Below, in pieces: positions 28,101 through 37,600 of a DNA stretch of 64,000 bases. This DNA comes from Fibrella forsythiae (lineage in GTDB: Bacteria > Bacteroidota > Bacteroidia > Cytophagales > Spirosomataceae). The position numbers were made by a program, and so were the translations under genes. Where the stretch lies: contig NZ_JAFMYW010000005.1 of NCBI RefSeq assembly GCF_017353175.1, positions 186,001 to 250,000 of the forward strand. The letters are read 5' to 3'. Position 1 is the first letter of the stretch. Every line of letters begins with the position of its first letter. Under the pieces are notes generated by a model. That model was not told the origin of the DNA. It was given only the letters and a program-made list of their open reading frames with translations, and ran no database searches.

Positions 28101-28140
28101 GGCAGGAGGCGGAAACGGTCTGATGTAAGCGTCTCATCAT
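25108..28140 (-). CDS. TonB-dependent outer-membrane receptor
   Basis: About 1010 residues from the ATG at 28140 (MMRRLHQTVSASCLFILLLS). The order is signal peptide, carboxypeptidase-D-like domain (about 25-110, KLSGKITDAVGLPIPGASLK), the plug (SINMRGFGATGNPRTVQMID; NAINGLILMNSKSP), then the barrel. The TonB box is not obvious. There is no SusD partner next to it, so it is probably not a glycan SusC; siderophore, cobalamin or another small ligand is possible. Oddity: a segment of about 80 residues rich in A, T, V and Q (residues about 690-770, DNA about 25860-26100) in the barrel. An AT-rich region precedes it, divergent from the manC gene. Confidence 0.92.
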   Translation of the reverse strand: MMRRLHQTVSASCLFILLLSVTALAQTKLSGKITDAVGLPIPGASLKVKGKVTGTITDSKGDFSLTTNTPPPFTLVISSVGFAAREVAVTGSTSTISVRLDEQILQGQEIVVSASRVEESVMKSPVAVEKMDIRAIRETPAANFYDGLANFKGVDMATQGLLFKSINMRGFGATGNPRTVQMIDGMDNSAPGLNFPVDNIVGMPELDVESVEILPGAASALYGPNAINGLILMNSKSPFLYQGLSANVKTGLMNASNRSTATTGFYDGSIRYAKAFNNKLAFKLNLSYIKADDWQATNYNNLNINGAQAGVNDPARGAGVAPNYDGVNVYGDEAQANLLSVGQSLVAANRLPAAALGLLPSRSVSRTGYKEQDLVDYNTKSLKFNGAVHYRITEKAELIGQLNYGQGTTVYTGASRYSLRNFSITQAKLELRGSNYSLRAYTTQERSGDSYAAGLASIYMNEAWKPSTQWFGEYTGAFAQARGAGQTEEQALITARGVADQGRPLPGTSAYQNLFETYRNRPISQGGGAFLDKSNLYHAEGVYNFKDIIKFADVLVGANVRQYQLGSEGTLFADQAEGRTGRININEFGAFAQVGKNLLSDHLKITGSLRYDKNQNFEGQFTPRVSAVTTFGDHNVRLSYQTGFRIPTTQNQYIDLQTPNARLIGALPEFYTRYNLSNSYTLNNVSAVGADITKALADPATEATARALITQQVTAQVTSGVQAGVAAGTIPASVSATVIQQQVAAALPGAITANLTATKQGVAVLNNYGKLVPYQQRAFKPERVANYEIGYRGIFGKKLFVDAYYYYSVYTDFIGSAVLIQPTASAAPGLLDLKSGVFGGSTRRAFSLPANSSQDITASGWAIGLNYALNKGYIISGNIANNNLNNFVPSEEVQYSGFNTPKYRYNLTFTKRATNTSKIGFSVNLKHQDEFVWESSIVQPSEPNVTPFTNTIVPAINNLDAQVSYKLTGMKSIVKVGGTNILGTPYYQAYGSAITGSMVYVGLTFDELMR

Positions 28141-28444
28141 ATACGTTTTTGATGATTGTTGAAGGTGGTTATTTAATGGTCGAAAATACATATATCATAG
28201 GCTGTGTACAATTTTATATTAGAATTATTACCTATTTCAAATTAAAATTACGCCCAATAGGTTAGTTACCAATTAGTTACATAATTCATAAAATTTTGGC
28301 TGTGTGCCTGTAATTCAGCGGGTTAATACTGCAAGGCTACGGAACAGGCAAACTGGTACACATGAAAAAGCCAATTTTAAAACCGTTATTGGTATATCGT
28401 AGGCGCATTGGCTAAGAAATCGAAGTCGTCGTTCAGCTTTACCT

Positions 28445-28452
28445 TACCTTTG
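28445..28452 (+). promoter_or_regulatory. -7 box candidate for manC
   Basis: TACCTTTG, an exact TAnnTTTG match, 19 bases before the ATG at 28472. No TTG at -33. It would give a very short leader. The 330-base region 28141-28471 between divergent genes is AT-rich and presumably holds both promoters. Confidence 0.4.
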
Positions 28453-28471
28453 TGGCAACATCGAGTTCACT

Positions 28472-29557
28472 ATGAATCACACATATGTTGTAATAATGGC
28501 GGGCGGCGTTGGCACACGCTTTTGGCCGTTTAGCCGTACCAGTTATCCGAAGCAATTTCATGATGTGCTTGGCACAGGCCGCACGTTGCTTCAACAAACC
28601 GCTGATCGCTTTGAGGGAATCTGTCCCCCCAGCCATATCTACATTGTAACCAGCGACAAGTATAAAGATCTCTGTCAGCAACAGCTGCCACAACTGACCG
28701 ACGACCAGGTGTTATGTGAGCCAGTGGCCCGCAATACCGCCCCCTGCGTTGCGTATGCCTGCTACAAAATTCTTCAGAAAGACCCACTGGCAAATATTAT
28801 AGTAGCCCCCGCCGACCACATTATCCTGAAGGAAGAGGCTTTCCGCGATACGATTCGTACGGCCCTGGCCGCCACCGAAGGAAAAGACGTGCTGGTTACA
28901 CTGGGTATACAGCCAAGCCGCCCGGATACCGGTTATGGCTACATTCAGTACATTGCCGAGCCATCGGCCGATGGCTCGGATGAAAAGGTGAAGAAGGTAA
29001 AGACATTCACTGAAAAACCACATCTCGAGCTAGCCCAGCAGTTTGTTGAGAGTGGCGAGTTCGTCTGGAATGCGGGTATCTTCGTCTGGAACGCAGCATC
29101 CATCCGTAAGGCGTTTGAGCAGTACTTGCCGGAGACCGCTGAGATTTTTGCTGAAGGCGACGACCTCTACTATTCCGACAAGGAAGAGGCGTTCGTTCAT
29201 AAGGCGTATTCGCTCTGCAAAAGTGTCTCGATCGATAACGGCATCATGGAAAAAGCCGACAACGTGTACGTTGTGCTGAGCGATTTCGGCTGGTCGGATC
29301 TGGGTACGTGGAAATCACTGTATGAAGTGTCTGACAAGAGCGACAACCTGAACGTAATCGACGGCCATATTCTGCTTTACGACACCAAAAACTGCATTAT
29401 CAAAACACCGAAAGATCGCCTGGTGGTTGTTAACGGCCTCGACGGCTACATTGTGGCTGAGTATGATAACGTGCTGATGATCTGCCGTAAAGATGAAGAG
29501 CAAAAAGTAAAGGAATTCGTAGCCGACGCTAAGGAGCGGGGCAATGAATTTGTTTAA
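28472..29557 (+). CDS. manC: Mannose-1-phosphate guanylyltransferase
   Basis: 361 residues. It makes GDP-mannose from mannose 1-phosphate and GTP, feeding mannose, fucose and related sugars into surface glycans. The nucleotidyltransferase signature is at the N-terminus (VIMAGGVGTRFWPFSRTSYP, K and Q following), then APADHIIL (metal Asp), GYGYIQY, the TFTEKPHLELAQQFVESGEF substrate loop, and FVWNAGIFVWNAASI. The left-handed helix C-terminus is short and there is no isomerase domain, so it is the monofunctional form. It ends exactly where a heptad hairpin starts. It could share surface-glycan duties with wzi/gmhA, 6 kb away (inference). Confidence 0.93.
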   Translation: MNHTYVVIMAGGVGTRFWPFSRTSYPKQFHDVLGTGRTLLQQTADRFEGICPPSHIYIVTSDKYKDLCQQQLPQLTDDQVLCEPVARNTAPCVAYACYKILQKDPLANIIVAPADHIILKEEAFRDTIRTALAATEGKDVLVTLGIQPSRPDTGYGYIQYIAEPSADGSDEKVKKVKTFTEKPHLELAQQFVESGEFVWNAGIFVWNAASIRKAFEQYLPETAEIFAEGDDLYYSDKEEAFVHKAYSLCKSVSIDNGIMEKADNVYVVLSDFGWSDLGTWKSLYEVSDKSDNLNVIDGHILLYDTKNCIIKTPKDRLVVVNGLDGYIVAEYDNVLMICRKDEEQKVKEFVADAKERGNEFV

Positions 29558-29651
29558 AACAGTTTTCTGTTTACAGTCTACAGTTGCGCTGCTAAGCCTA
29601 AGTCAGGTACGTTAGCAGCGCAACTGTAAACAGAAAACTGCAAACTGTTTT
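29556..29651. repeat. Heptad-arm intergenic hairpin, copy 4 (convergent manC/kinase)
   Basis: Left arm 29556-29595, right arm 29612-29651. Left units TTTCTGT, TTACAGT, CTACAGT, then TGCGCTGCTAA; the right has the same number of units, but with one lost and another (CAAACTG) gained, so the units have shifted relative to each other. The loop holds AGGTACGTT. The core equals that of copy 1 (4716-4804). It overlaps the stop codons of both convergent genes. Confidence 0.88.
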
Positions 29652-32271
29652 ATACCGGCAAATACACGCTGAATGTTGAGCCCTGGCCGAGTTGACTGGT
29701 GGCGGTGATGGCTCCTCCGTGATTGGCCGCTACCTTTTCGCAAATGGCCAGGCCAATGCCGGTTCCGGCATACTCACTTTTACCGTGCAGACGCTGAAAT
29801 ATCTGGAAGATCCGAGTGGTATATTTTTCGTCGAAACCTATGCCATTATCGATAATCGAGACCTGATAATAAGCGCCTGACGACCGGGTTGGATTGACGC
29901 CCACAGGTAAATCAGTTGCGGCGATTAACTGGACTTTTATCTGGATATGTGGCGCTACGGAGCGCCCCTCTGCGTCGGTCTGTCGAAATTTGATGGCGTT
30001 ACTTATCAGATTCTGGAAGAGTTGGCCTAGTTGCGACGCATCACCCAGGATAGTAGGCAGATGGTCAACCTCGATAACCGCGCCGGTTTCCTGAATGAGC
30101 AAATCAAGGTCAGACAGTATGGTGTTGATCACGTCGTTGAGCGAAACCAGCGCAACTGCGTCCTGACGTGGAACAATGCGCGAGAAACTAAGCAGATCGT
30201 GAATCAGGTTCGACATGCGAAAGGCCGCCGCCTGCATCCGCTCCAGATAGAGTACGCCTTCTCCCAATTGGGCGGCATACTGGCTGGTTAGCAGATCACC
30301 GAATTGCTGTACTTTCCGTAACGGTTCCTGCAGATCGTGAGAGGCTACATAAGCAAATCGTTCCAGGTTTGTGTTCGACTGAATAAGCAGTTCGTTCGAC
30401 TCATGCAGGTCTTCGTTCATGGCCAAATACTCTTCGTTAATACTTGCGTACTCTTCGTTGAGGGCTGCCAGTTCTTCGTTCGTGGCCTGTAGAATGCTGT
30501 TGGATGTTGCCAGTTCTTCAGTACGTTGCTTTACCTGCTGCTCTAAGGCAAGCTGCAACCTGCGCTGCTCCGTAATATCGCGGGCGGTACCGCTCAATCG
30601 GACTGGTTTCCCATTGGTATTTCGAAACAGCTGTGCCTGCGCATGAATGATACGTACCTGGCCCGTGAGCCGGTTAACAATGGGATGTTCGTTTTCGTAA
30701 AGGCCAGTGGAGTTGGGGTCAATGGCCGCATTAATCGCCGCCGCCACACGCTGCCGATAGTCGTCAGGTAATGGATTATAGGCTTCGTCGATAGGTTTTG
30801 TCGATTCCGAAAAACCCAGCCAATCCATGAATCGGGGCGAATAATGAAATGCTTCGTTCTGAATGTCCAGGCTCCAGGTGGCTAGTTCGGCCAGTTCAAT
30901 AGCACCCCGCAACGAAGCTTCTGTTTCTTCAATTCTCTTGCGGGCCAGCACTTGCTGCGTAATGTCTGTGGCAACAACCAGGACCCCCATAACGCGTCCT
31001 GGTTCAGGCTGGCTGACAATGCCGGACACCGGCGCTGCTACGTCTTGGTCTATCTCATACTGAGGCTGATACGTCAGATCAATATAAATCGTTTCTAGCC
31101 GGCCGCGCCGAATAAGGTCTACCGCAACTTCATTAGCCATGTACGGAATCCCCGTATCAATAACTTCACCCAAGAGCTTATCAAATCCCTGCCCCTGCAA
31201 TTCTGGTAACGCTTCCAGCAGATGTTTCCCAACCAATTGGTCTGGTGTTCGGCCAACCAACTCGCCGTAGAACGGGTTCGCCATCGTGAAGGCCAGATCG
31301 GTTGCGTTGATCATGGCAATGGCCACCGGTGACTGCTCGAAGGAGGCCAGTAACTGCTGCTGGCTTTTTTCAATCCATCGCCGCGACATAACCCGTTCCG
31401 TAACGTCGACGGCTACATTCAGAATGGCATAAACCTCCTGGTCATCGTTGAGTAGCGGCTTATAAGTAAACGTAAACCAGTATTCCTGCAAGATGCCATT
31501 CACTACCAGGTTGGCCTGTTGTTCGTCTGACTGATAGGCAATGCCAGTATCATACACGTCTTCCAGTAATTTGATGAACGGCTGCCCCTCCAGCTCTGGC
31601 AGTGCTTCGGTCAGCTTCATACCAATTACGGCGGGTGTCTTTCCCCACACCGTGATCATGGCGTTATTGGCTGTGTCGATAATAAAATCCCGGGTAGCAT
31701 AGACGGCTATTGCCACCGGCGATTCCTCAATCAGGGTACGGTACTGTTTCTCGCTCTGCGCCAGCTTGTGTTGCTCGCGGGTTGGGCTGGCGGTTGTCGG
31801 GTAAGCTGTCGCCAGCACACCGCCTATCCGCCCGTCGTCATCAAAAACAGGGCTGTAGGTGAACGTGCCGTGCGGATGGTCGGCCCGGCTATCATGCAGG
31901 AAAGGAATCGGTTGATTATCAAACCAAACTGCCTGTCCGGTAGCCATCGCCTTGTCTACCTGCGGCCCAACAAGGTCCCATACCGTGGCCCATACCTCGT
32001 TGCCTGGCTTGCCCAGTGCTGCGTGTTTCCCGGTTGTGTTCAAACCAGGCAGCAGGGCGTCATTGTAAAAGCAGGTCAGGTCTTTTCCCCAAAGCAGAAA
32101 CATCGGGAAGGTTGAATGAAGAACAATTCCAACAAGGGTACGCAGGCTTATTGGCCATTGATCTGGCGAGCCAAGCGGTGTCTGTGACCAATTATACCGT
32201 TGGGTAAGCATACCCATTTCACCGCCTCCCTGTAAAAAGGGATAGCTGTTGTTAGAAGGAGTTGTTTCCAA
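29650..32271 (-). CDS. Multi-PAS sensor histidine kinase, no receiver
   Basis: 873 residues, soluble with no membrane segment, so a cytoplasmic sensor. An N-terminal PAS-like region is typical of Cytophagales kinases (WPISLRTLVGIVLHSTFPMF, LLWGKDLTCFYNDA). PAS domains follow at about 160-290 and 300-430 (each with the repeated EALPELEGQ/LQGQ motif), a third at about 440-570 with a PAC end (LSGTARDITEQRRLQ), a coiled coil, then HisKA with FAYVASHDLQEPLRKVQQF (phospho-His) and HATPase (LISNAIKF; DNGIGF; GTGIGLAICEKVAANHGGAI). There is no receiver domain, and no response regulator gene in the neighbourhood. It shares its domain plan and motifs with the kinase at 34689. Confidence 0.92.
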   Translation of the reverse strand: METTPSNNSYPFLQGGGEMGMLTQRYNWSQTPLGSPDQWPISLRTLVGIVLHSTFPMFLLWGKDLTCFYNDALLPGLNTTGKHAALGKPGNEVWATVWDLVGPQVDKAMATGQAVWFDNQPIPFLHDSRADHPHGTFTYSPVFDDDGRIGGVLATAYPTTASPTREQHKLAQSEKQYRTLIEESPVAIAVYATRDFIIDTANNAMITVWGKTPAVIGMKLTEALPELEGQPFIKLLEDVYDTGIAYQSDEQQANLVVNGILQEYWFTFTYKPLLNDDQEVYAILNVAVDVTERVMSRRWIEKSQQQLLASFEQSPVAIAMINATDLAFTMANPFYGELVGRTPDQLVGKHLLEALPELQGQGFDKLLGEVIDTGIPYMANEVAVDLIRRGRLETIYIDLTYQPQYEIDQDVAAPVSGIVSQPEPGRVMGVLVVATDITQQVLARKRIEETEASLRGAIELAELATWSLDIQNEAFHYSPRFMDWLGFSESTKPIDEAYNPLPDDYRQRVAAAINAAIDPNSTGLYENEHPIVNRLTGQVRIIHAQAQLFRNTNGKPVRLSGTARDITEQRRLQLALEQQVKQRTEELATSNSILQATNEELAALNEEYASINEEYLAMNEDLHESNELLIQSNTNLERFAYVASHDLQEPLRKVQQFGDLLTSQYAAQLGEGVLYLERMQAAAFRMSNLIHDLLSFSRIVPRQDAVALVSLNDVINTILSDLDLLIQETGAVIEVDHLPTILGDASQLGQLFQNLISNAIKFRQTDAEGRSVAPHIQIKVQLIAATDLPVGVNPTRSSGAYYQVSIIDNGIGFDEKYTTRIFQIFQRLHGKSEYAGTGIGLAICEKVAANHGGAITATSQLGQGSTFSVYLPV

Positions 32272-32407
32272 GGCAAGCCGAACACAAATGAATCTATCTG
32301 TTGAGTAACCAGGCTAGTTAACTGTCTGTTCAAAATATGACACTATGAATGAATATTACAACAGATAGACAAGCCGAGGGCCTGAACGTACCTTCTCTAT
32401 TCTGTGC

Positions 32408-33277
32408 TTATCGCCTAGCTAGTCTGATCAGCGCCATGGCTGCATAAGCAGCAGCAACTTCATCACCTGGTATTGGATCGAAAGCCAGCAAGATGGCGAC
32501 CACGAGCGCACCTGCACCCATCATAAACGCCAACCCTTGTAGAATTGGCTTAGTAGTAGGGTAGGTTGTCAGGAAACGCTCTGCCCAGATGGCAGCCGAG
32601 ACCAGTTTAAATTCCGGACGTTTGTAAGCGGTCTGTAGAGGCTCCCGAATTGGCTGTGGAATCGCCGCTGGAACGGATCGCAATGAGCTTTTAGGGATCG
32701 CATGCATCTCGTAGAGCACGATACCGGGTTGTGTTGTGTCGCGATAGGTCGGATTGAAGCATACGTACCGGATCAGCTCGTCGGGCCATGGCTTCACCGG
32801 GTAATACAGTTCTCGCTCGGTGTTGGCGGGGCGCCAGCTCGTAGGCTTCCAATACACTCGTAGATCGTGAGTTCTGTTGATCCCCTCCAGGGTGCTGAGC
32901 TTGTCTCTCATCTGGGTTATCGCCCCCTCCTTGTTACCCCTCGTCGTCACTTCGAGTAGCTCACCTACTGTACCCTGCGCGTTTATGCCTATGCCATCAG
33001 GTTTGCGAAAATCACCGGGATTGAGCCATCGACGAAAATCATCACCCAGCGCATCGAGGAGACGATCATGCTGCTGATTTCCTACGCGGATGGAGTGTCT
33101 GTGAGGATTGGCATAGGTTGTCGAGCCTTTGTACTCCAGCTCACTAAACACCAGCCCGCCGGGGTGGCGTTTCTCAAAGTCGGCTTTGAACAGTTCATAA
33201 GCGCGCAGGTGAGCCACGGTGGGCTCTACCTTTTTCTTATCAGTCTTTACGTGAGGCTGTTTTCCTAAACAGATCAT
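32408..33277 (-). CDS. Unknown protein, possible PD-(D/E)xK-like core and hydrophobic C-terminus
   Basis: 289 residues, no signal peptide. I do not recognise the family. About residues 85-130 read LNPGDFRKPDGIGINAQG, GTVGELLEVTT, then a helix with GAITQMRDKLSTLE. The pattern PDG..., then E-x-T on a strand, then a Q-containing helix is reminiscent of restriction-endonuclease-like folds, but the usual Lys is Thr here. The C-terminal 60 residues are strongly hydrophobic (ILQGLAFMMGAGALVVAILL, then FDPIPGDEVAAAYAAMALIR), like the membrane-interacting pretoxin segments of polymorphic toxins. No immunity or secretion gene is adjacent. It is flanked by the gene-poor stretch 33278-34688. Confidence 0.6.
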   Translation of the reverse strand: MICLGKQPHVKTDKKKVEPTVAHLRAYELFKADFEKRHPGGLVFSELEYKGSTTYANPHRHSIRVGNQQHDRLLDALGDDFRRWLNPGDFRKPDGIGINAQGTVGELLEVTTRGNKEGAITQMRDKLSTLEGINRTHDLRVYWKPTSWRPANTERELYYPVKPWPDELIRYVCFNPTYRDTTQPGIVLYEMHAIPKSSLRSVPAAIPQPIREPLQTAYKRPEFKLVSAAIWAERFLTTYPTTKPILQGLAFMMGAGALVVAILLAFDPIPGDEVAAAYAAMALIRLARR

Positions 33278-34688
33278 AACGGCTGTGGTTGGCTATAAAC
33301 TTATCGATTCAGGATAACTCCTTGTCGTATATCTATTTAGCGTTATAATAGCCGCTAATACGTTGCCGCTGGTCGTTTCGGAAAGAACGTACCTGACCAC
33401 ATATCTTCTCACGGACTGGAATTCGACGATACAAAAGGCGACACAGTAGCCATAGCCATGAAATCTGGATAACTGATGAGGCTTGGGTTGTCGATACGGC
33501 CCGGGTGATGCTGCATTACAGCGACCTGAGAGACTAGGCTGGTCGATTATCTGATCAGGGGTCATTGGCTAACGTACCTGAGCCAGACCGGCTGCCTAGG
33601 CCCCGACCTTCCTTCGGGGAACCCGTGGACACTCCGATCACATGATCATCACATGACTATGGCCGATCCTGATCAGCCAGTAACAACTGGGCCACCCATC
33701 CGGAATAGTACAGAGCCAAGAGCTTCCGCGCTGATCGCAGGTGACTGTTGCGCGTACCAGTCAACTCAATCTATCGGGAGATTTGGCAAAAATGTCCCTC
33801 GACGACGTACGCGTTCTCAGACTGATCCAGAATTGTACAAAAACAAGATGGCTCAAGTTGACCAGGATGACGACGAACGACGGCGAAATCGGCCTGAGTC
33901 GAAATCAATCTATTGGGAATTTTCCCGTTTCCCAGCATCACGCTGGCTACCGAAAAGCGACGTTGAATTCGCCCCGTTCATTTACCAGTTTACAGAAAGA
34001 AAACAGTGAATTGGCTGGTGACAAGCGGCGACCCGATCGGCACGTGAAAAGGTGGGTTGACCAAGGATACTGAACCTGCGCCTGGTCGGCGTACTGTAAA
34101 CTTTCGCCGAGTCATCGACAAGTCGGGATGGCCAGAAAGGAAGTGATCACCAGTAGGCCGCTCATGACCGCCAAGTAGGACAAAATAGTGTAACATAAGG
34201 TCAGCGGCCATGTTTCGCAAACTCAACTATCAAACTGTAAATGAGCCGTAGATTGACGAGAGGGCAATTTGAGACGTTAAGCGTTCTTAACCGCCTTCGG
34301 GCTATGGATCATGTTGAGCCGTAAGAAGTATCATCAAAAGGGCGTTTCGTGAGCCTGACGGCTAGATCAATTGATAACCATAGGAGTATCATAGGCTGAC
34401 ATTTCAAGGGAAGCTGCGCCGCATTGGCTAATGCATTGGGGTATGCTCATCATCCGAATGCTACCTGCCCATCACTATTAAGTAATCATAGTAGTATGGT
34501 GCCCCACTGAGTATGGCCAGACGAAGCCAGCACTCGCTATTTGCCATGAAGAAGTTGATACTACTGTCGGTTGATCCAATCTCAGCCCAGATACTAACCA
34601 AGGGCCCAACGTTAACTTTACTCAATGGGCAACCAGCATTACCCCCCTGTTGATGTATTTTTGGGAGAAGCCTTCTGCCTTTATAGTA
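33278..34688. other. Gene-poor stretch, possibly decayed sequence
   Basis: About 1.4 kb with no convincing gene on either strand. The open frames here are short, overlap each other in different frames and lack family-like composition. Fragments with protein-like reading (around 33420-33540) are broken by stops and frame changes. A stretch at 34548-34655 reads MKKLILLSV... like the start of an exported protein but stops after 35 codons. A similar phrase, CAATCTATCGGGA / CAATCTATTGGGA, occurs at about 33769 and 33907. I see no transposase or terminal repeats. Confidence 0.55.
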
Positions 34689-37600
34689 ATGCACTTCTTC
34701 GATTCTAACGCCCTACGTATTCTAAATGCCATTCCGGGCAACCGTTTGATCTTGCTGCCTGATGCGCCCACCTTCACCATTGTTGCCGTAACCGATGATT
34801 ACCTGAAGGTAACTCACACCCAGCGCGAGACGCTTCTGGGAAAAGGAGTGTTTGAGGCTTTTTTTGACAACGCCCAGAATCAGCAGCGGGCGGAGGGGGT
34901 CAATCTGGAGGCTTCCTTGCGCCAGGTGCTGCACGCCAAACGCCTGCACGAAGCGGCCGATCTGCGCTATGATTTGATCAATCCGCAAACAGGCCAGCTA
35001 GACATTAAAATCTGGAAGCTCTTCAACCAGCCGGTGCTGGATCCGGCGGGCGAGGTCAGCTACATTATTCATTCCGTCGACGACATCACCGAGATCGTAC
35101 AGCTTCGGGAAGCTGCCCAGTTAGCTGTTCAACCGCAGCAGACCTTTCTGCTCTCGCTCAGCGACCGACTGCGGTCGCTAACCGACCCGGCTGAGATTCA
35201 GTATCAGGCAGCCTGTGCGCTGGGGGAATACACCGGGGCCAACCGGGTGGGCTACGCCGAAGACCTGCTGGACGGGCAGACCATCGAGGTTACCCGCAAT
35301 TACACCAAGGGCGTACCCGGACTTGAGGGGCGATACCGTTACGAAGAGTACGGCACTGAACTGATGGGCCAGTTGAAGGACGGCCACACGGTGATCCGGT
35401 CCGATATTACGCAAGACCCCACGCTGACGGAGGCGGAAAAGATCGCTCACGCCCGGCTGCAATTGGGGGCCACCCTCAACAAGCCCTTAATCAAGGCTGG
35501 GCAGCTGGTATCTGTTCTGTTTGTGCACTTCGAGGGGCCCCACGCCTTTACTGAACATGAACTAAGCCTGCTGGACGAGACGGCCGAACGAACGTGGGAA
35601 GCTGTAAGCCGGGCGCGGGCCGAAGAAGCCCTGCGGAGCAGTGAGGCCCGCGCCCGAAGCATCGTTGCGCAGTCACCGGCGGCCACCCTGGTGCTGCGCG
35701 GGGATGATTTCATCATTGATCAGATCAATCCGCCGATGCTGGCCTTTATAGGCCGAGGCGAGGAGGTCATCGGCCAACCCTTTCTGGCCGTTCTGCCCGA
35801 ACTGGACGGCCAATATGCCTGGCAGCAGGTGCAACGCGTATATCAGGATGGGATTGACTTCGACCTGCCCGAAGTGTTGGTTCCCCATGTTCGCAATGGG
35901 GTGTTACAAGACTTTTATTACAATGTTGCCTACCGGCCTCTACAAGAAGGGGGACAGATTACGGGCATGATTCAAGTGGCCATCGACGTCACCCAGCAGG
36001 TGGTGAACCGAACGAAGCTGGAAGAAAGTGAGGCCCGCTTTCGGACGCTGGCGGAACAAGCCCCCATCTTTGTCTTTGAGTCGGATGTAGATGCCACGGT
36101 GGTCTACTGGAACCAGCGCTGGCGAGAGTTTGTCGGACAAACCCAGGAGGAAGCCCTGGGCCGGGATGGCTGGCCTAAGGTTATGCACCCAGATGATTAT
36201 AATCGTTTACTGACGACGTATATCTGGGCTACAACGGCTAAGGAAAGCTATGAAATTGATGTGAGGGTCCGACGCTGGGACGGGGTGTACCGAACAGTTC
36301 TCTTTACGGGAAAGCCTCGTTATACAGCAGAGGGTTCATTCAATGGCTATATCGGCAATGGGATTGATATCTCCACGCAAGTCGAGAACCAGTTGGCCAT
36401 TGCCGAAAGTGAGACCAAACTGCGGGCCATCCTGGATAATGCCCGCGCGGCCATCGGGGTGTATGTTGGCCCCGATATGATTATTGAGAATCACAACCAG
36501 GTGTTTATTGACATCTTAGGAAAAGGGCCCGGTATTGCCGGGAAGCCCTTGCGGGAAGTGTTGCCCGAACTGGAGACCGAAGGCCAGCCTTTTCTGGCCA
36601 TTCTGGATGAGGTATATACTACCGGCATAGCCTACACGACCAGTGGCACCTTAGTTAAGATTTTCCGCCGGGGCGAGCTGACCAACAACTATTACAATTT
36701 TAGTTATACCCCCGTGTTTGATCCGGCGGGCAACCCCTACGAAATCGTCGTAGTGGCCATCGATGTCACCGAGCAGATTCGGGTTCGTCACGCCCTGGAA
36801 GAAAAAGAAGCGACCCTGCAGGGTGCCATCGGCTTAGCGGATATGGGCACCTGGGAGGTGGATATGCACTCGGGACTAACCACCTATTCGGAGCGACTCA
36901 AAGAGCTGTTTGAGTTTAGCCAGGACTCTATCGGGCAGGATCAGCTTTATAATTCCATCCTCGAGGTGGATCGAACGCGCTTAATCGAGGCAGTCAGCCG
37001 GGCAGCTACGCCTGAATTGGGTGGCATGTTGGATGAGGAATACACCGTGATTACCCAGCGCACAGGCCGTCACCGCATCGTGCGGGCCCAGGCCCAAATG
37101 TATTTCGATGAGGCCGGACGACCCCAAAAAATGGTTGGTAGTATGCGCGATGTCACCCAGGAGCGGCAAACGCAGGCAGCCCTGGAAGAACTGGTCGAAC
37201 AACGAACCGGAGAACTGGCGACCGCCAATGAAGAGTTAGCGGCTAACAATGAAGAGGTCGAAGAAGCCAATCGGTTGCTGGCCCGCTCCAACGACAACCT
37301 CCAGAAGTTTGCCTATGTGGCCTCGCATGATTTACAGGAACCCCTGCGCAAGATTCAGGCCTTCGGTGATTTACTAAAGAGTAGTTATAGCACCTCATCC
37401 GGCGAGGAGTTGATTTATTTGGAACGGATGCAGTCAGCGGCCAGCCGCATGTCAAAGCTGATTCGGGATTTGTTGGACTTCTCCCGCCTTGCTACTCAAC
37501 GCGATACGAGTAGCACGGTGTCGCTACAGAATGTGATGGAGCAGGTGCTTACCACCTTAGAGCTGGTCATCGCGGAAACAGCCGCCGAGGTTACCGTGGC

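Noticed and set aside
28141-28471. A full -33/-7 promoter for the TonB receptor in the AT-rich divergent region
   Set aside because: Several partial TTG and TAnnTTTG-like matches exist, but none has both boxes at the right spacing.
33653-34073. Overlapping plus-strand open frames in the gene-poor region
   Set aside because: Composition and lack of motifs suggest chance frames; they overlap one another in different frames.
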